A DNA stretch of 64,000 nucleotides from CADEFX01 sp050260355 (GTDB lineage Bacteria > Pseudomonadota > Alphaproteobacteria > Rhizobiales > Hyphomicrobiaceae): NCBI GenBank assembly GCA_050260355.1, contig JBLNBZ010000147.1, forward strand, positions 62,001-126,000. The letters run 5' to 3'. Position numbers and translations under genes: made by a program. The notes beneath the pieces were generated by a model, which had not been told where the DNA came from, ran no database searches, and worked only from the letters and a program-made list of their open reading frames with translations. Below are positions 23,772-33,306 of this stretch, one piece after another; the first letter of the stretch is position 1, and each line of letters opens with the position of its first letter.

Positions 23772-24413
23772 ATGACGCTGGCGCCGCTCTTCTTCTACCT
23801 CTTTGCGGTCCTCACGGTGGCCTCGGGCTTCATGGTGATCACCGCGCGCAATCCCGTCCACGCCGTGCTGTGGCTGATCCTGTCCTTTTTCAACGGCGCG
23901 GGCTTGTTCGTCCTGCTCGGGGCCGAGTTCCTGGCCATGATCCTCGTGGTCGTCTACGTCGGCGCGGTGGCGGTGTTGTTCCTGTTCGTCGTGATGATGC
24001 TCGACGTCGACTTTGCTGCGCTGCGCGCAGGCTTCTTCCGCAACGCGCCGCTCGGTGCCACGATCGGCGCGATCCTGCTGATCGAGCTGATCCTGGTGGT
24101 CGGCTTCCGATTGACTGGTGAACTGAAAACGGGACCCGTGGCGGCACCCATGCCGACCTCGGGCTCGGGGATCACAAACACGGAAGCGATCGGGCGCATC
24201 CTCTACACCAAGTACGTTTACTACTTCGAGGGAGCGGGACTGATCCTGCTCGTGGCGATGATCGGTGCCATCGTGCTCACACTGCAGCACAGGCAGGCGG
24301 TGAAGCGGCAATCGATCGCGGCACAGAATGCGCGCACGCCGGTGGCCGCGGTGGATATCGTGAGCGTTGCACCGGGGACCTCGACCATTCCCTCAGCACG
24401 GCGCTCGGCCTGA
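23772..24413 (+). CDS. nuoJ: NADH-quinone oxidoreductase subunit J
   Basis: A 213-residue membrane subunit of complex I with five hydrophobic helices. The conserved third helix (LAMILVVVYVGAVAVLFLFV) contains the pi-bulge-type segment, and the N-terminal part shows NPVHAVLWLILSFFNGAGLF. The C-terminal 30 residues are a hydrophilic tail. It lies between nuoI and nuoK in standard order. Confidence 0.94.
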   Translation: MTLAPLFFYLFAVLTVASGFMVITARNPVHAVLWLILSFFNGAGLFVLLGAEFLAMILVVVYVGAVAVLFLFVVMMLDVDFAALRAGFFRNAPLGATIGAILLIELILVVGFRLTGELKTGPVAAPMPTSGSGITNTEAIGRILYTKYVYYFEGAGLILLVAMIGAIVLTLQHRQAVKRQSIAAQNARTPVAAVDIVSVAPGTSTIPSARRSA

Positions 24414-24443
24414 GGCGGCGGAAAGGACAGCACGGATCATTCA

Positions 24444-24752
24444 ATGACCATCGGGCTCAGTCACTACCTAACCGTCGGTGCCGTGCTGTTCACGCTCGGC
24501 ATCTTCGGCATTTTCCTCAACCGGCGGAACGTGATCGTCATCCTGATGTCGGTCGAGCTGATGCTGCTGGCGGTGAACATCAACCTGGTCGCGTTCTCGC
24601 ATTTTCTCAACGACCTGGTTGGCCAGGTGTTCGCGCTGTTCGTTCTGACGGTCGCCGCCGGCGAGGCGGCGATCGGGCTGGCGATCGTCGTGGTCTACTT
24701 CCGCAACCGCGGCTCGATCGCAGTCGAAGATATCAATATGATGAAGGGCTAG
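24444..24752 (+). CDS. nuoK: NADH-quinone oxidoreductase subunit K
   Basis: A 102-residue subunit with three transmembrane helices. The second contains the proton-path glutamate (VILMSVELMLLAVNINLVAF) and the third another in TVAAGEAAIGLAIVV. Length and motifs are typical. It is 16 bases upstream of nuoL. Confidence 0.96.
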   Translation: MTIGLSHYLTVGAVLFTLGIFGIFLNRRNVIVILMSVELMLLAVNINLVAFSHFLNDLVGQVFALFVLTVAAGEAAIGLAIVVVYFRNRGSIAVEDINMMKG

Positions 24753-24768
24753 AGGGGCAATCGGGCGG

Positions 24769-26718
24769 ATGATCTATCAAGCCATTGTCTTTCTGCCGAT
24801 CCTGGGCGCGATTATCGCGGGCTTTTTCGGCCGCTTCATCGGCGCGCGACCCTCTGAGCTGGTCACGTCCGGGTTCCTGGTGATCACGGCAGTGCTGTCC
24901 TGGATCGTCTTCTGGCAGGTGGGGCTCGGGCACGAGACGGCGAAGATCACACTGATGCGCTGGGTCACTTCCGGCGATCTCGACGTCTCCTGGGCAATCC
25001 GCGTCGACACGCTGACGGCAGTGATGCTGGTCGTAGTGACGACCGTATCGTCGCTCGTGCACATCTACTCCATCGGCTATATGCACGAGGACCCGCATCG
25101 TCCGCGCTTCTTCGCCTACCTGTCGATGTTTACGTTCGCCATGCTGATGCTGGTGACGAGCGACAACTTCCTGCAGCTCTTCTTCGGCTGGGAGGGCGTC
25201 GGACTCGCCTCGTATCTGCTGATCGGTTTCTGGTACCACAAGCCCGAAGCCAATGCGGCCGCGATCAAGGCGTTCATCGTCAACCGGGTCGGCGACTTCG
25301 GCTTCGCGCTGGGCATTTTCGGCATTTTCTACATCTTCCAGACCATCAGCTTCGATGCCGTGTTTGCTGCCGCACCGTCGATGGCCGGCAAGCCGATGGA
25401 GTTCCTGGGTCACCAGGTCGACACGCTGACCTGCCTGTGTCTGCTGCTGTTCCTGGGCGCCATGGGCAAGTCGGCGCAGTTCCTGCTGCACACGTGGCTG
25501 CCGGATGCCATGGAGGGCCCGACGCCCGTCTCCGCGCTCATTCACGCGGCGACGATGGTGACGGCCGGCGTGTTCATGGTGGCGCGGCTGTCGCCGCTGT
25601 TCGAGTTGGCTCCGGTCGCTCTGCAGGTGGTGACCCTCGTCGGCTCGGTGACCGCGTTCTTTGCCGCCACCGTCGGCCTGGTGCAGAACGACATCAAGCG
25701 GGTCGTGGCTTATTCGACCTGCTCACAGCTCGGCTACATGTTTGCCGCGTGCGGGGTTGGCGCATACGCGGCCGGCATCTTCCACCTCTTCACGCACGCC
25801 TTCTTCAAGGCGCTGCTGTTCCTGGGCTCCGGCTCTGTGATCCATGCCATGCATCACGAGCAGGACATGCGCAAGATGGGCGGCCTCAAGGAGAAGATCC
25901 CGCTCACGTACGGGCTGATGATAATCGGCACGCTGGCGCTGACCGGCGTCGGCATCCCGCATCTGGCGGGCTTCTCAGGCTTCCACTCGAAGGACGCGAT
26001 CATCGAAGCGGCCTACGCCGGACACGCCCCCAGCAACTATGCATTCTGGCTGTTGGTCATTGCCGCCTTCATGACGGCATTCTACTCCTGGCGCCTCATT
26101 TTTATGACCTTCCACGGAACGACGCGGGCGGACCACGAGACCTACGAGCACGCGCACGAGAGCCCGCCGGTGATGATGGCGCCGCTGTATTTTCTTGCAG
26201 CCGGTGCCACGCTCTCCGGCGTGCTGTTCACGAACCTTTTCATCGGGCACGACTACAAGGAATTCTGGGGCAAGTCCCTGTTCGAGGGGGCGGCGAACCA
26301 CATCCTGCACGCCATGCACGAGGTGCCAGGCTGGGTCGGCTGGGCGCCTTTCGCGGCCATGCTGCTCGGCTTCGCCGTGGCCTGGCTCTACTACATCCGT
26401 GCCCCGTGGCTGCCGGCGGCTACGGCCAAGGCGTTCCGTCCGCTGTACCTGTTCCTGCTCAACAAGTGGTACTTCGACGAGCTGTATGACTGGCTTTTCG
26501 TGCGCCCGGCCAAGGCCATCGGGCGCGCGCTGTGGCGCGGCGGGGATGGCGCCACCATCGACGGCATCATCGACGGTACGGCCGAAGGTGTGGGACGCGT
26601 CACCGCGCGGGTGGTGCGGCTGCAATCCGGTTACGTCTACCACTACGCTTTCGCCATGCTGATCGGGCTTGCAGCCTTGATCACCTGGTTCATGTTCAGC
26701 GGCGGGGTCGTGCGATGA
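24769..26718 (+). CDS. nuoL: NADH-quinone oxidoreductase subunit L
   Basis: A 649-residue antiporter-like proton-pumping subunit, with the long lateral helix expected at the C terminus. Key segments are FFGWEGVGLASYLLIGFWY (conserved glutamate in helix 5), the helix 7-8 region HTWLPDAMEGPTPVSALIHA, and the discontinuous-helix histidine in FHLFTHAFFKALLFLGSG. Its last four bases overlap the nuoM start (ATGA). Confidence 0.96.
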   Translation: MIYQAIVFLPILGAIIAGFFGRFIGARPSELVTSGFLVITAVLSWIVFWQVGLGHETAKITLMRWVTSGDLDVSWAIRVDTLTAVMLVVVTTVSSLVHIYSIGYMHEDPHRPRFFAYLSMFTFAMLMLVTSDNFLQLFFGWEGVGLASYLLIGFWYHKPEANAAAIKAFIVNRVGDFGFALGIFGIFYIFQTISFDAVFAAAPSMAGKPMEFLGHQVDTLTCLCLLLFLGAMGKSAQFLLHTWLPDAMEGPTPVSALIHAATMVTAGVFMVARLSPLFELAPVALQVVTLVGSVTAFFAATVGLVQNDIKRVVAYSTCSQLGYMFAACGVGAYAAGIFHLFTHAFFKALLFLGSGSVIHAMHHEQDMRKMGGLKEKIPLTYGLMIIGTLALTGVGIPHLAGFSGFHSKDAIIEAAYAGHAPSNYAFWLLVIAAFMTAFYSWRLIFMTFHGTTRADHETYEHAHESPPVMMAPLYFLAAGATLSGVLFTNLFIGHDYKEFWGKSLFEGAANHILHAMHEVPGWVGWAPFAAMLLGFAVAWLYYIRAPWLPAATAKAFRPLYLFLLNKWYFDELYDWLFVRPAKAIGRALWRGGDGATIDGIIDGTAEGVGRVTARVVRLQSGYVYHYAFAMLIGLAALITWFMFSGGVVR

Positions 26719-28220
26719 GCTTCGCCAACGGCAACCTGCTATCGCTCGTCACCTTCCTGCCTGCAGCGGCGGCTTTGATCCTGTGCTTCCAGAACTCGGA
26801 AGCGAAGCAAAGCGCGCGCTGGATCGCGCTCTGGGGCACGCTCCTCACGTTCGTCGTGTCGCTCGCAATCTGGTGGGACTTCGACAAGTCCAATCCGGGC
26901 TTTCAGTTCGTGGAGGAGCACGACTGGCTCGGGCCGATCAAGTACAAGATGGGCGTGGACGGCATCTCCATGCTGTTCGTGATCCTGACGACGTTTCTGA
27001 TGCCGCTCTGCATCCTGGCGAGCTGGGAGTCGATCGAGGACCGCGTCAAAGAGTACATGATCGCGTTCCTGCTGCTCGAGACGCTGATGATCGGCGTGTT
27101 CTGCGCGCTCGACATCGTCCTGTTCTACCTTTTCTTCGAGGGCGGCCTGATCCCGATGTTCCTCATCATCGGCGTGTGGGGTGGGCCGCGGCGCGTCTAC
27201 GCGAGCTTCAAGTTCTTCCTCTATACGCTGCTGGGCAGCGTGCTGATGCTGCTGGCGATCATCGCCATGTACTGGCACGCAGGCACCACCGACATCCCGA
27301 CACTGATGGCAACGTCGTTCCCGGCCGACATGCAGTGGTGGCTGTGGCTCGCGTTCTTCGCCTCGTTCGCGGTCAAGCTGCCGATGTGGCCGGCGCATAC
27401 CTGGCTGCCGGATGCGCATGTCGAGGCACCGACGGCGGGCTCGGTCATCCTCGCCGCGATCCTGCTGAAGATGGGCGGCTACGGCTTCCTGCGCTTCTCA
27501 GTGCCGATGTTCCCGCTGGCAAGCCAGGAGCTCGCACCGCTCGTCTTCGTGCTGTCCGTGGTGGCCATCGTCTACACATCGCTGGTGGCGCTGGCGCAGG
27601 AGGACCTGAAGAAGCTCATTGCCTACTCGTCGGTGGCCCACATGGGCTACGTCACGATGGGCATTTTCACGTTCACGCACCAGGGCGTGGACGGGGCTAT
27701 CTTCCAGATGTTGTCGCACGGCATCGTATCGGCCGCGCTCTTCCTTTGCGTGGGCGTCGTCTACGACCGGATGCACACGCGCCTGATCGATGCCTACGGC
27801 GGGCTCGTCGAGCGCATGCCGATGTATGCCTTCTGCTTCATGGTGTTCACGTTGGCCAACGTCGGCCTGCCAGGGACCAGTGGCTTTATCGGTGAGTTCC
27901 TGACGCTGCTGGGGGCCTTCAAGGCCAACACCTGGCTGGCGTTCTTGGCGACCACCGGCGTCATCCTGTCGGCCGCCTACGCTCTCTGGCTCTACCGGCG
28001 CATGATCTTCGGCGTGCTCGACAAGCCGAGCCTGCGCGCCATACTCGACCTGAGCCCGCGCGAGGTCGCCGTGATGGCTCCCTTGGTGCTCCTCACCATC
28101 CTGTTTGGCTTCTATCCGGCGCCGCTCCTCGATGTGACGGCCGTATCGGTGAAGAAGCTCGTCGCCAACTATGAGACGGCCATTCGGACCGCCAAGCAGG
28201 CGGCCGTGCCGCAGCGCTGA
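26715..28220 (+). CDS. nuoM: NADH-quinone oxidoreductase subunit M
   Basis: A 501-residue antiporter-like subunit. Family motifs include the conserved glutamate in LFYLFFEGGLIPMFLIIGVW, AHTWLPDAHVEAPTAGSVIL and the histidine in QMLSHGIVSAALFL. The ATG at 26715 overlaps the nuoL stop. An in-frame extension reading upstream into nuoL is not coding. Confidence 0.96.
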   Translation: MSFANGNLLSLVTFLPAAAALILCFQNSEAKQSARWIALWGTLLTFVVSLAIWWDFDKSNPGFQFVEEHDWLGPIKYKMGVDGISMLFVILTTFLMPLCILASWESIEDRVKEYMIAFLLLETLMIGVFCALDIVLFYLFFEGGLIPMFLIIGVWGGPRRVYASFKFFLYTLLGSVLMLLAIIAMYWHAGTTDIPTLMATSFPADMQWWLWLAFFASFAVKLPMWPAHTWLPDAHVEAPTAGSVILAAILLKMGGYGFLRFSVPMFPLASQELAPLVFVLSVVAIVYTSLVALAQEDLKKLIAYSSVAHMGYVTMGIFTFTHQGVDGAIFQMLSHGIVSAALFLCVGVVYDRMHTRLIDAYGGLVERMPMYAFCFMVFTLANVGLPGTSGFIGEFLTLLGAFKANTWLAFLATTGVILSAAYALWLYRRMIFGVLDKPSLRAILDLSPREVAVMAPLVLLTILFGFYPAPLLDVTAVSVKKLVANYETAIRTAKQAAVPQR

Positions 28221-28240
28221 AGCGCAGGGAAAGCAGACCC

Positions 28241-29683
28241 ATGACGGAGCTCTCAGCCTTTGCGCCGCTTCTGCCCGAGATCGTAGTCGTGATCGCGGCC
28301 ATGGCGCTTCTGATGTACGGCGTTTTCCGGCCGGAGAACCAGAGCGAGGCGCGTGTGGTCGGCTGGCTGGCGGTGGCGGTGCTGGTCGTGGCCATCGGAC
28401 TGGTGATCCAGCAGTCTGATACCACGGCGCTCTTCGACGGCAGTTTCGCGATCGATGGCTTCGCGCGCTTCATGAAGGTGTTGGCGCTGGGCGGCGCGGC
28501 GGGCGCACTGGTGCTTGCCTTCGACGAGTTCACCGAGCAGAAGCAACTGAAGTTCGAATATTTCGTGCTGGTCCTGCTGGCGACCGCCGGCATGATGATG
28601 ATGATCTCGGCCAGCGATCTCATCGCGCTCTACCTGGGCTTGGAGCTGCAAAACCTGGCGCTGTATGTAGTGGCTGCGTTCCGCCGCGACAGCGTGCGCT
28701 CGAGCGAGGCGGGTCTCAAATACTTCGTGCTTGGCGCGCTGTCGTCCGGCATGCTGCTTTACGGTGCCTCGCTCGTGTACGGCTTCGCCGGCTCGACAAC
28801 GTTCACCGCCATCGCTGCTGCCGTCAACGCAGAGGGTGCGGGGCAGAACATGTTGCTGATCTTCGGCCTCGTGTTCCTGCTGGTCGGTATTGCCTTCAAG
28901 ATCGCGGCTGTCCCCTTCCACATGTGGACGCCGGACGTTTATGAGGGAGCGCCCACGCCGGTTACCACCTTCTTCGCAGTGGCACCGAAGGTGGCGGCGA
29001 TTGCGCTGCTCATTCGCGTCGTCGGTGTGGCGTTCCCGGGCATCAAGCCTCAGTGGCAGCAAATCATAGTGTTTCTCTCGATCGCCTCGATGCTGCTCGG
29101 TGCATTCGCGGCCATCGGCCAGACCAACTTCAAGCGCCTGATGGCCTACTCCTCGATTGGCAACGTCGGCTATGCGCTGATCGGGCTCGCGGCTGCAAGC
29201 GCAGAAGGCGTTCAGGGTGTGCTGGTTTACATGGTTATCTACGTGGTGATGACGCTCGGCACGTTTGCCTGCATCCTGACGATGCGGCGCGCGGCCGGTC
29301 CGGTCGAGGATATCGCGGCGCTTTCGGGGTTGGCGCAGACAAACCTGCCGCTTGCGTTTGCACTGGCCGCGTTCATGTTCTCGCTGGCCGGCATTCCTCC
29401 GCTAGCGGGCTTTTGGGCCAAATTCTACGTGTTTATGCCTGCGGTGAAGGCGGGCCTGTACACGCTTGCCGTCATTGGCGTGGTTTCCAGTGTGATCGGC
29501 GCCTACTACTATTTGCGGATCGTCAAGATCATGTTCTTCGACGAGCCTGAAGAGCGGTTCCTGGTTCCGCAGACGAAGGAAAGCATCGTGATCGTGGCTA
29601 CGGCCTTGTTCGTCCTGCTGTACGTGGTTTGGCCCGCACCGCTCGTCGAGGCGGCCGCAGCCGCTGCCAAGTCGATCTTCTGA
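28241..29683 (+). CDS. nuoN: NADH-quinone oxidoreductase subunit N
   Basis: A 480-residue antiporter-like subunit, last of the complex I cluster. Visible motifs are LYLGLELQNLALYVVAAF, PFHMWTPDVYEGAPTPVTTF and FKRLMAYSSIGNVGYALIGL. About 14 helices are seen. It is followed five bases later by birA, the normal alphaproteobacterial neighbour. Confidence 0.95.
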   Translation: MTELSAFAPLLPEIVVVIAAMALLMYGVFRPENQSEARVVGWLAVAVLVVAIGLVIQQSDTTALFDGSFAIDGFARFMKVLALGGAAGALVLAFDEFTEQKQLKFEYFVLVLLATAGMMMMISASDLIALYLGLELQNLALYVVAAFRRDSVRSSEAGLKYFVLGALSSGMLLYGASLVYGFAGSTTFTAIAAAVNAEGAGQNMLLIFGLVFLLVGIAFKIAAVPFHMWTPDVYEGAPTPVTTFFAVAPKVAAIALLIRVVGVAFPGIKPQWQQIIVFLSIASMLLGAFAAIGQTNFKRLMAYSSIGNVGYALIGLAAASAEGVQGVLVYMVIYVVMTLGTFACILTMRRAAGPVEDIAALSGLAQTNLPLAFALAAFMFSLAGIPPLAGFWAKFYVFMPAVKAGLYTLAVIGVVSSVIGAYYYLRIVKIMFFDEPEERFLVPQTKESIVIVATALFVLLYVVWPAPLVEAAAAAAKSIF

Positions 29684-29687
29684 GTTG

Positions 29688-30458
29688 ATGCCTGACGGTG
29701 CCGCAAACCCGGTGTGTCCCACACGCATCCTTGCCTGCGAAGAGATCGATTCCACCAACAGCGAAGCCATGCGGAGAGCCCTGGCGGGCGAGACCGGTCC
29801 GCTTTGGATCACGGCCGAGCTACAGACGCGCGGCCGCGGGCGCTCGGGGCGGAGCTGGAGCTCACCGCGAGGCAATCTCTACGCCACCTTGCTATTCCGT
29901 CCGGCTTGCAAACCGGAGCTCGTGCACCAGCTCTCCCTGCTTGCGGGCGTGGCGGTGCATGATGCGGTCAGCTCCATCGGAACCGTTCCGGGCCTGCGGC
30001 TCAAATGGCCGAACGACGTGCTGGTCGGTGCAGCCAAGCTCGCAGGCGTGCTGCCTGAAAGCATTCTCGGCCAGACCGGCGAACCTTTGGCGCTACTCGG
30101 CGTAGGGATCAATCTGGCCTCCTCTCCTGCCGATGCCGGACGCGCCGTCACGCACCTGTCCGCGCACGGGCTGACGGTGGCACCCGTCGAAGCACTGAGA
30201 TTGGTCGACACGTCGCTCGCCAAGTGGCTCGGCCTGTGGGACGGTGGGCAGGGCTTCGCGAAGGTGCGGGCCGCGTGGCTCGAGCGGGCCGGACCAGAAG
30301 GAGAAAGGCTCATCGTCAATTCGGGCAAACGGCAAATCGAAGGGCGCTTCGCCGGGCTCGATCCGAGCGGCTCGCTGCTGTTGAGGGACCCTGAGGGCCG
30401 CTCCCATCGTGTTACGTTCGGGGACGTGACGGTCCTGCCCCAACTCTCCGGGGCTTGA
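29688..30458 (+). CDS. birA: Biotin--[acetyl-CoA-carboxylase] ligase
   Basis: A 256-residue ligase that attaches biotin to carboxylase carrier proteins. The biotinoyl-AMP loop is present as RGRGRSGRSWSSPRG, and the catalytic lysine lies in LRLKWPNDVLVGAAKLAG. It lacks an N-terminal winged-helix DNA-binding domain, so it is a monofunctional ligase and not a repressor. The ATG at 29688 lies just after the nuoN stop; a TTG precedes it by one codon. Confidence 0.93.
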   Translation: MPDGAANPVCPTRILACEEIDSTNSEAMRRALAGETGPLWITAELQTRGRGRSGRSWSSPRGNLYATLLFRPACKPELVHQLSLLAGVAVHDAVSSIGTVPGLRLKWPNDVLVGAAKLAGVLPESILGQTGEPLALLGVGINLASSPADAGRAVTHLSAHGLTVAPVEALRLVDTSLAKWLGLWDGGQGFAKVRAAWLERAGPEGERLIVNSGKRQIEGRFAGLDPSGSLLLRDPEGRSHRVTFGDVTVLPQLSGA

Positions 30459-30468
30459 GGCGAAAGAC

Positions 30469-32175
30469 ATGGCCGTTGATCAGCAAAGCGGGGGAAGCGA
30501 CCGCGGGGCGCTCGTCTTTCTCGCGCTTGGCGGTCTCGGCGAGATCGGCATGAACTGCTACCTCTACGGCCTGGGGCCTGAGGAGCAGCGCCGCTGGCTC
30601 ATGGTCGATCTCGGCATAACCTTCCCCGAGGGCGAGTTCGATCCGGGCGTTGATGTCATTCTGCCTGATTTGCGGTTCATCGAGCAGCGTTTGCACGATC
30701 TAGCAGGCTTGGTGCTGACGCACGCGCACGAGGACCACTTCGGCGCCGTCATCGATCTGTGGCCCAGGCTTCAGGTGCCGATCTACGCCACGCCCTTCAC
30801 GGCGGCTATGCTGAAGTCGAAGCTTGCCGATTATGGAAGCTCCATCAAGCCGACCATCCACGAGGTCGGGATGGGTGAGCGCTTTCGAGTCGGCGACTTC
30901 GATCTCGAGCTCGTCACGATGGCGCACTCGATCCCCGAGCCGAGCGGCCTGATCCTCCGCACGCCGCATGGGACCGTGTTCCACACAGGAGACTGGAAGC
31001 TCGAGGAAAGCCCGGTGATCGGCCCGCTGGCTGACGAAGCGAAGATTCAGCTGCTCGGCCGCGACGGCGTGCTGGCGTTGATCTGTGATTCGACCAATGC
31101 GTTCCGCGCGGGCCGCTCACCCTCCGAGAGCGAGGTGGCGGATTCCCTTGCGAGCATCATCAAGGGCGCGAAGCGCTGCGTCGCCGTGACGACGTTTGCC
31201 TCCAACGTCGGCCGCATCCAGGCCGTCGCTCGCGCCGCCCGCGCTACGGGACGTCACATCGTCGTGGCCGGTCGCTCCATGCACCGCATCATCGAGGTCG
31301 CCATGGAGACGGGGTACCTGCCGGAGGGATTCCGCTACTTCGATCAGCAGGAATTCTCGCATATCGACCCCGACAAGGTGCTGGTGCTGGCGACCGGGAG
31401 TCAGGGTGAGCCGCGTGCGGCGCTCGCGCGCATTGCCGAGAGCGAGCATCCCGACATCTCGCTCGGCAAGGGCGACCTCGTGATCTTTTCCTCGCGCACG
31501 ATCCCGGGCAACGAGAAGTCGGTCGGCCGCATCCAGAACGCGCTCGCGCGCATGGGCTGCGACATCATCACGGACGCCGAGCAGCTCGTGCACGTCACGG
31601 GGCATCCGCGCCGCGATGAGCTGAAGCAGATGTATGCCTGGCTCTCGCCGAAAATCGCCATTCCAATGCACGGCGAGGTCCGGCATCTCAAGGAGCATGC
31701 GCAGTTGGCGCGAGAGGCGGGCGTCACGCAGGTGTTCACACCCGTCAATGGCGAGATGGTCGAGCTGGCGCCGGGTCCGCCAAGCATCGTCGACGAGGCG
31801 CCGAGCGGCAGGGTGTTCCGCGACGGGCTGCTGCTGGTTCCCTCGGAGGAGGGGCCGGTGCGGGAACGCCGAAAGCTTTCGTTCGTCGGGCTCGTTTCGG
31901 TCGCGCTGGTCCTGTCTCGGCGCGGCGATCTGCTGGCGGAGCCGGTGGTGGCTCTTGACGGCATTCCGACGCAAACGGCGGCAGGGCGCCCCATGATCGA
32001 CGTCATCTTTGATGCCATCGAGGGCACGCTCAAGGGCATCCCGCCTGCCCGGCGACGCGATCCGGAGCTGGTGCGGGAGCCGGTGCGACGTTCGGTCCGG
32101 GCCGCGGTCAACGAGCATTGGGGCAAGCGTCCCATCGCCAAGGTTCTGGTATCAATGGTAGATGCGCGGCGCTGA
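30469..32175 (+). CDS. rnj: Ribonuclease J
   Basis: A 568-residue metallo-beta-lactamase/beta-CASP ribonuclease with 5'-3' exo- and endonuclease activity on RNA. The zinc motif is LTHAHEDHFGAVIDLW near residue 85; further ligands are in VFHTGDWKLEE and ICDSTNAFRAGRSPSE. The beta-CASP and C-terminal domains follow. It keeps the usual position between birA and methylmalonyl-CoA epimerase. The ATG at 30469 is preceded by GAGGCGAAAG. Confidence 0.94.
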   Translation: MAVDQQSGGSDRGALVFLALGGLGEIGMNCYLYGLGPEEQRRWLMVDLGITFPEGEFDPGVDVILPDLRFIEQRLHDLAGLVLTHAHEDHFGAVIDLWPRLQVPIYATPFTAAMLKSKLADYGSSIKPTIHEVGMGERFRVGDFDLELVTMAHSIPEPSGLILRTPHGTVFHTGDWKLEESPVIGPLADEAKIQLLGRDGVLALICDSTNAFRAGRSPSESEVADSLASIIKGAKRCVAVTTFASNVGRIQAVARAARATGRHIVVAGRSMHRIIEVAMETGYLPEGFRYFDQQEFSHIDPDKVLVLATGSQGEPRAALARIAESEHPDISLGKGDLVIFSSRTIPGNEKSVGRIQNALARMGCDIITDAEQLVHVTGHPRRDELKQMYAWLSPKIAIPMHGEVRHLKEHAQLAREAGVTQVFTPVNGEMVELAPGPPSIVDEAPSGRVFRDGLLLVPSEEGPVRERRKLSFVGLVSVALVLSRRGDLLAEPVVALDGIPTQTAAGRPMIDVIFDAIEGTLKGIPPARRRDPELVREPVRRSVRAAVNEHWGKRPIAKVLVSMVDARR

Positions 32176-32214
32176 CCAGCGGTCGCATTCACATGATCCC
32201 GAGCGAGGAGCAAG

Positions 32215-32619
32215 ATGATCGGGCGCCTCAATCACGTTGCCATCGCTGTGCCCGACATGGCGGCGGCGGTTGCGGTCTATCGCGGCAGTCTCGGGGCGAT
32301 GGTCTCGGAGAAGGTCGCGCAGCACGAGCACGGCGTATCGACAGTGTTCATCACGTTGCCGAATACCAAGATCGAGCTGCTAGAGCCGCTCGGGGCGAAC
32401 TCACCGATCGCCAAGTTCCTGGAGCGCAGTCCCGATGGCGGTATCCACCACATCTGCTACGAGGTGGACGATATCCTCGCTGCGCGCGATCGCCTGAAGG
32501 CGCAGGGAGCGCGCGTGCTGGGCGACGGCGAGCCCAAGACGGGCGCCCATGGCAAGCCGGTGCTGTTCCTCCATCCCAAGGACTTTTGCGGCACGCTGAT
32601 CGAGCTCGAGCAGGCGTGA
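32215..32619 (+). CDS. mce: Methylmalonyl-CoA epimerase
   Basis: A 134-residue vicinal-oxygen-chelate enzyme that interconverts (R)- and (S)-methylmalonyl-CoA in propionate metabolism. Metal-binding residues are visible in RLNHVAIAVPDM, in DGGIHHICYEVDDI and near the C terminus in GTLIELEQ. GAGGAG lies four bases before the ATG. Its role is metabolic and unrelated to its RNase J and proS neighbours; the order is simply conserved. Confidence 0.92.
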   Translation: MIGRLNHVAIAVPDMAAAVAVYRGSLGAMVSEKVAQHEHGVSTVFITLPNTKIELLEPLGANSPIAKFLERSPDGGIHHICYEVDDILAARDRLKAQGARVLGDGEPKTGAHGKPVLFLHPKDFCGTLIELEQA

Positions 32620-32638
32620 CCCGTATCAGGAGGCCGAC

Positions 32639-32902
32639 ATGAGTCTGCCGCTCGCCATCGCGACCTACTTCATCATCTGGTGGACGCTGCTGTTTGCGGT
32701 TCTGCCCATCGGCCTGCGCACGCAGGGGGAGGAGGGCACGGTGGTTCCCGGCACGCCTGAAAGCGCACCAGTGCGACCTCGGTTTCTACTTATTCTCGGA
32801 CTGACAACGATCCTATCGGGAGTGGTCTTTGCCGGGATCTATGCCGTGGTGGCGTGGCAGATCATCGACGTTGGAGCCTACTTGCCCTCGTTTCCCGGGT
32901 AG
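32639..32902 (+). CDS. DUF1467 family membrane protein
   Basis: An 87-residue protein with two transmembrane helices (about residues 5-25 and 45-72) and the family signature SLPLAIATYFIIWWTLLFAV followed by PIGLRTQGEEG. The function is unknown. It is consistently found between mce and proS in alphaproteobacteria. AGGAGG precedes the ATG. The 404 bases after it contain no credible protein gene. Confidence 0.85.
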   Translation: MSLPLAIATYFIIWWTLLFAVLPIGLRTQGEEGTVVPGTPESAPVRPRFLLILGLTTILSGVVFAGIYAVVAWQIIDVGAYLPSFPG

Positions 32903-32931
32903 GGGCGGCGGACGCATGGAACGCGTTCTGC

Positions 32932-32964
32932 AAAAACAAAAGAGCAAGGTTACGAGCCTTGCTC
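32932..32964 (-). terminator. Rho-independent terminator reading on the minus strand
   Basis: A perfect eight-pair stem (GAGCAAGG / CCTTGCTC at 32942-32949 and 32957-32964) with a seven-base loop. On the minus strand it is followed by TTTTGTTTTTG. On the plus strand there is no T-run, so its polarity is minus. No minus-strand gene lies upstream of it in the following kilobase, which implies an unannotated transcript. Confidence 0.65.
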
Positions 32965-33110
32965 CCGATAAGTCCCTACCGAACGACGCAAGAGTTGGCC
33001 CCCTGCTGATGAATGTGCGCCTCTATCGCTGGCCCCGTTTCTCAATGGAACAGGGTCCCGGCTAGTCGTCTCCCTAGACTTGAGCGCAACGCGCCTCAGA
33101 CATGGTCCTT
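32942..33110 (-). ncRNA. Candidate small RNA in the DUF1467-proS gap
   Basis: The terminator at 32932-32964 needs a minus-strand transcript. The interval up to about 33.1 kb on that strand has no protein gene. It contains possible pairing such as CCGGGACCCTGTTCC with downstream GC-rich segments. The start point is not determined: I see no clear promoter, so the 33110 boundary is a guess. Several trans-acting small RNA families in the Hyphomicrobiales (the alpha-r group) occupy such intergenic spacers; membership cannot be judged by eye. The rest of the gap, 33111-33306, includes the palindrome ATTGC-AAA-GCAAT at 33120-33132 and the proS ribosome site. Confidence 0.4.
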
Positions 33111-33306
33111 TGCCGAATAATTGCAAAGCAATCTCACTTTAGCTAAGCAACTCGACCTTGTCAGCTCCGATTGCACGGCCGAGCTGCAGAATCTGGGGTA
33201 GACGGGGCGTCTGGGGGCACCGCGCCGGGTAGCATTGCCAGGGCATGGGGAAATGGTTATTAGCCCCCGGGCCCCGTTGTCGCCTCGCCAATCAGGAAAA
33301 GGTCTT

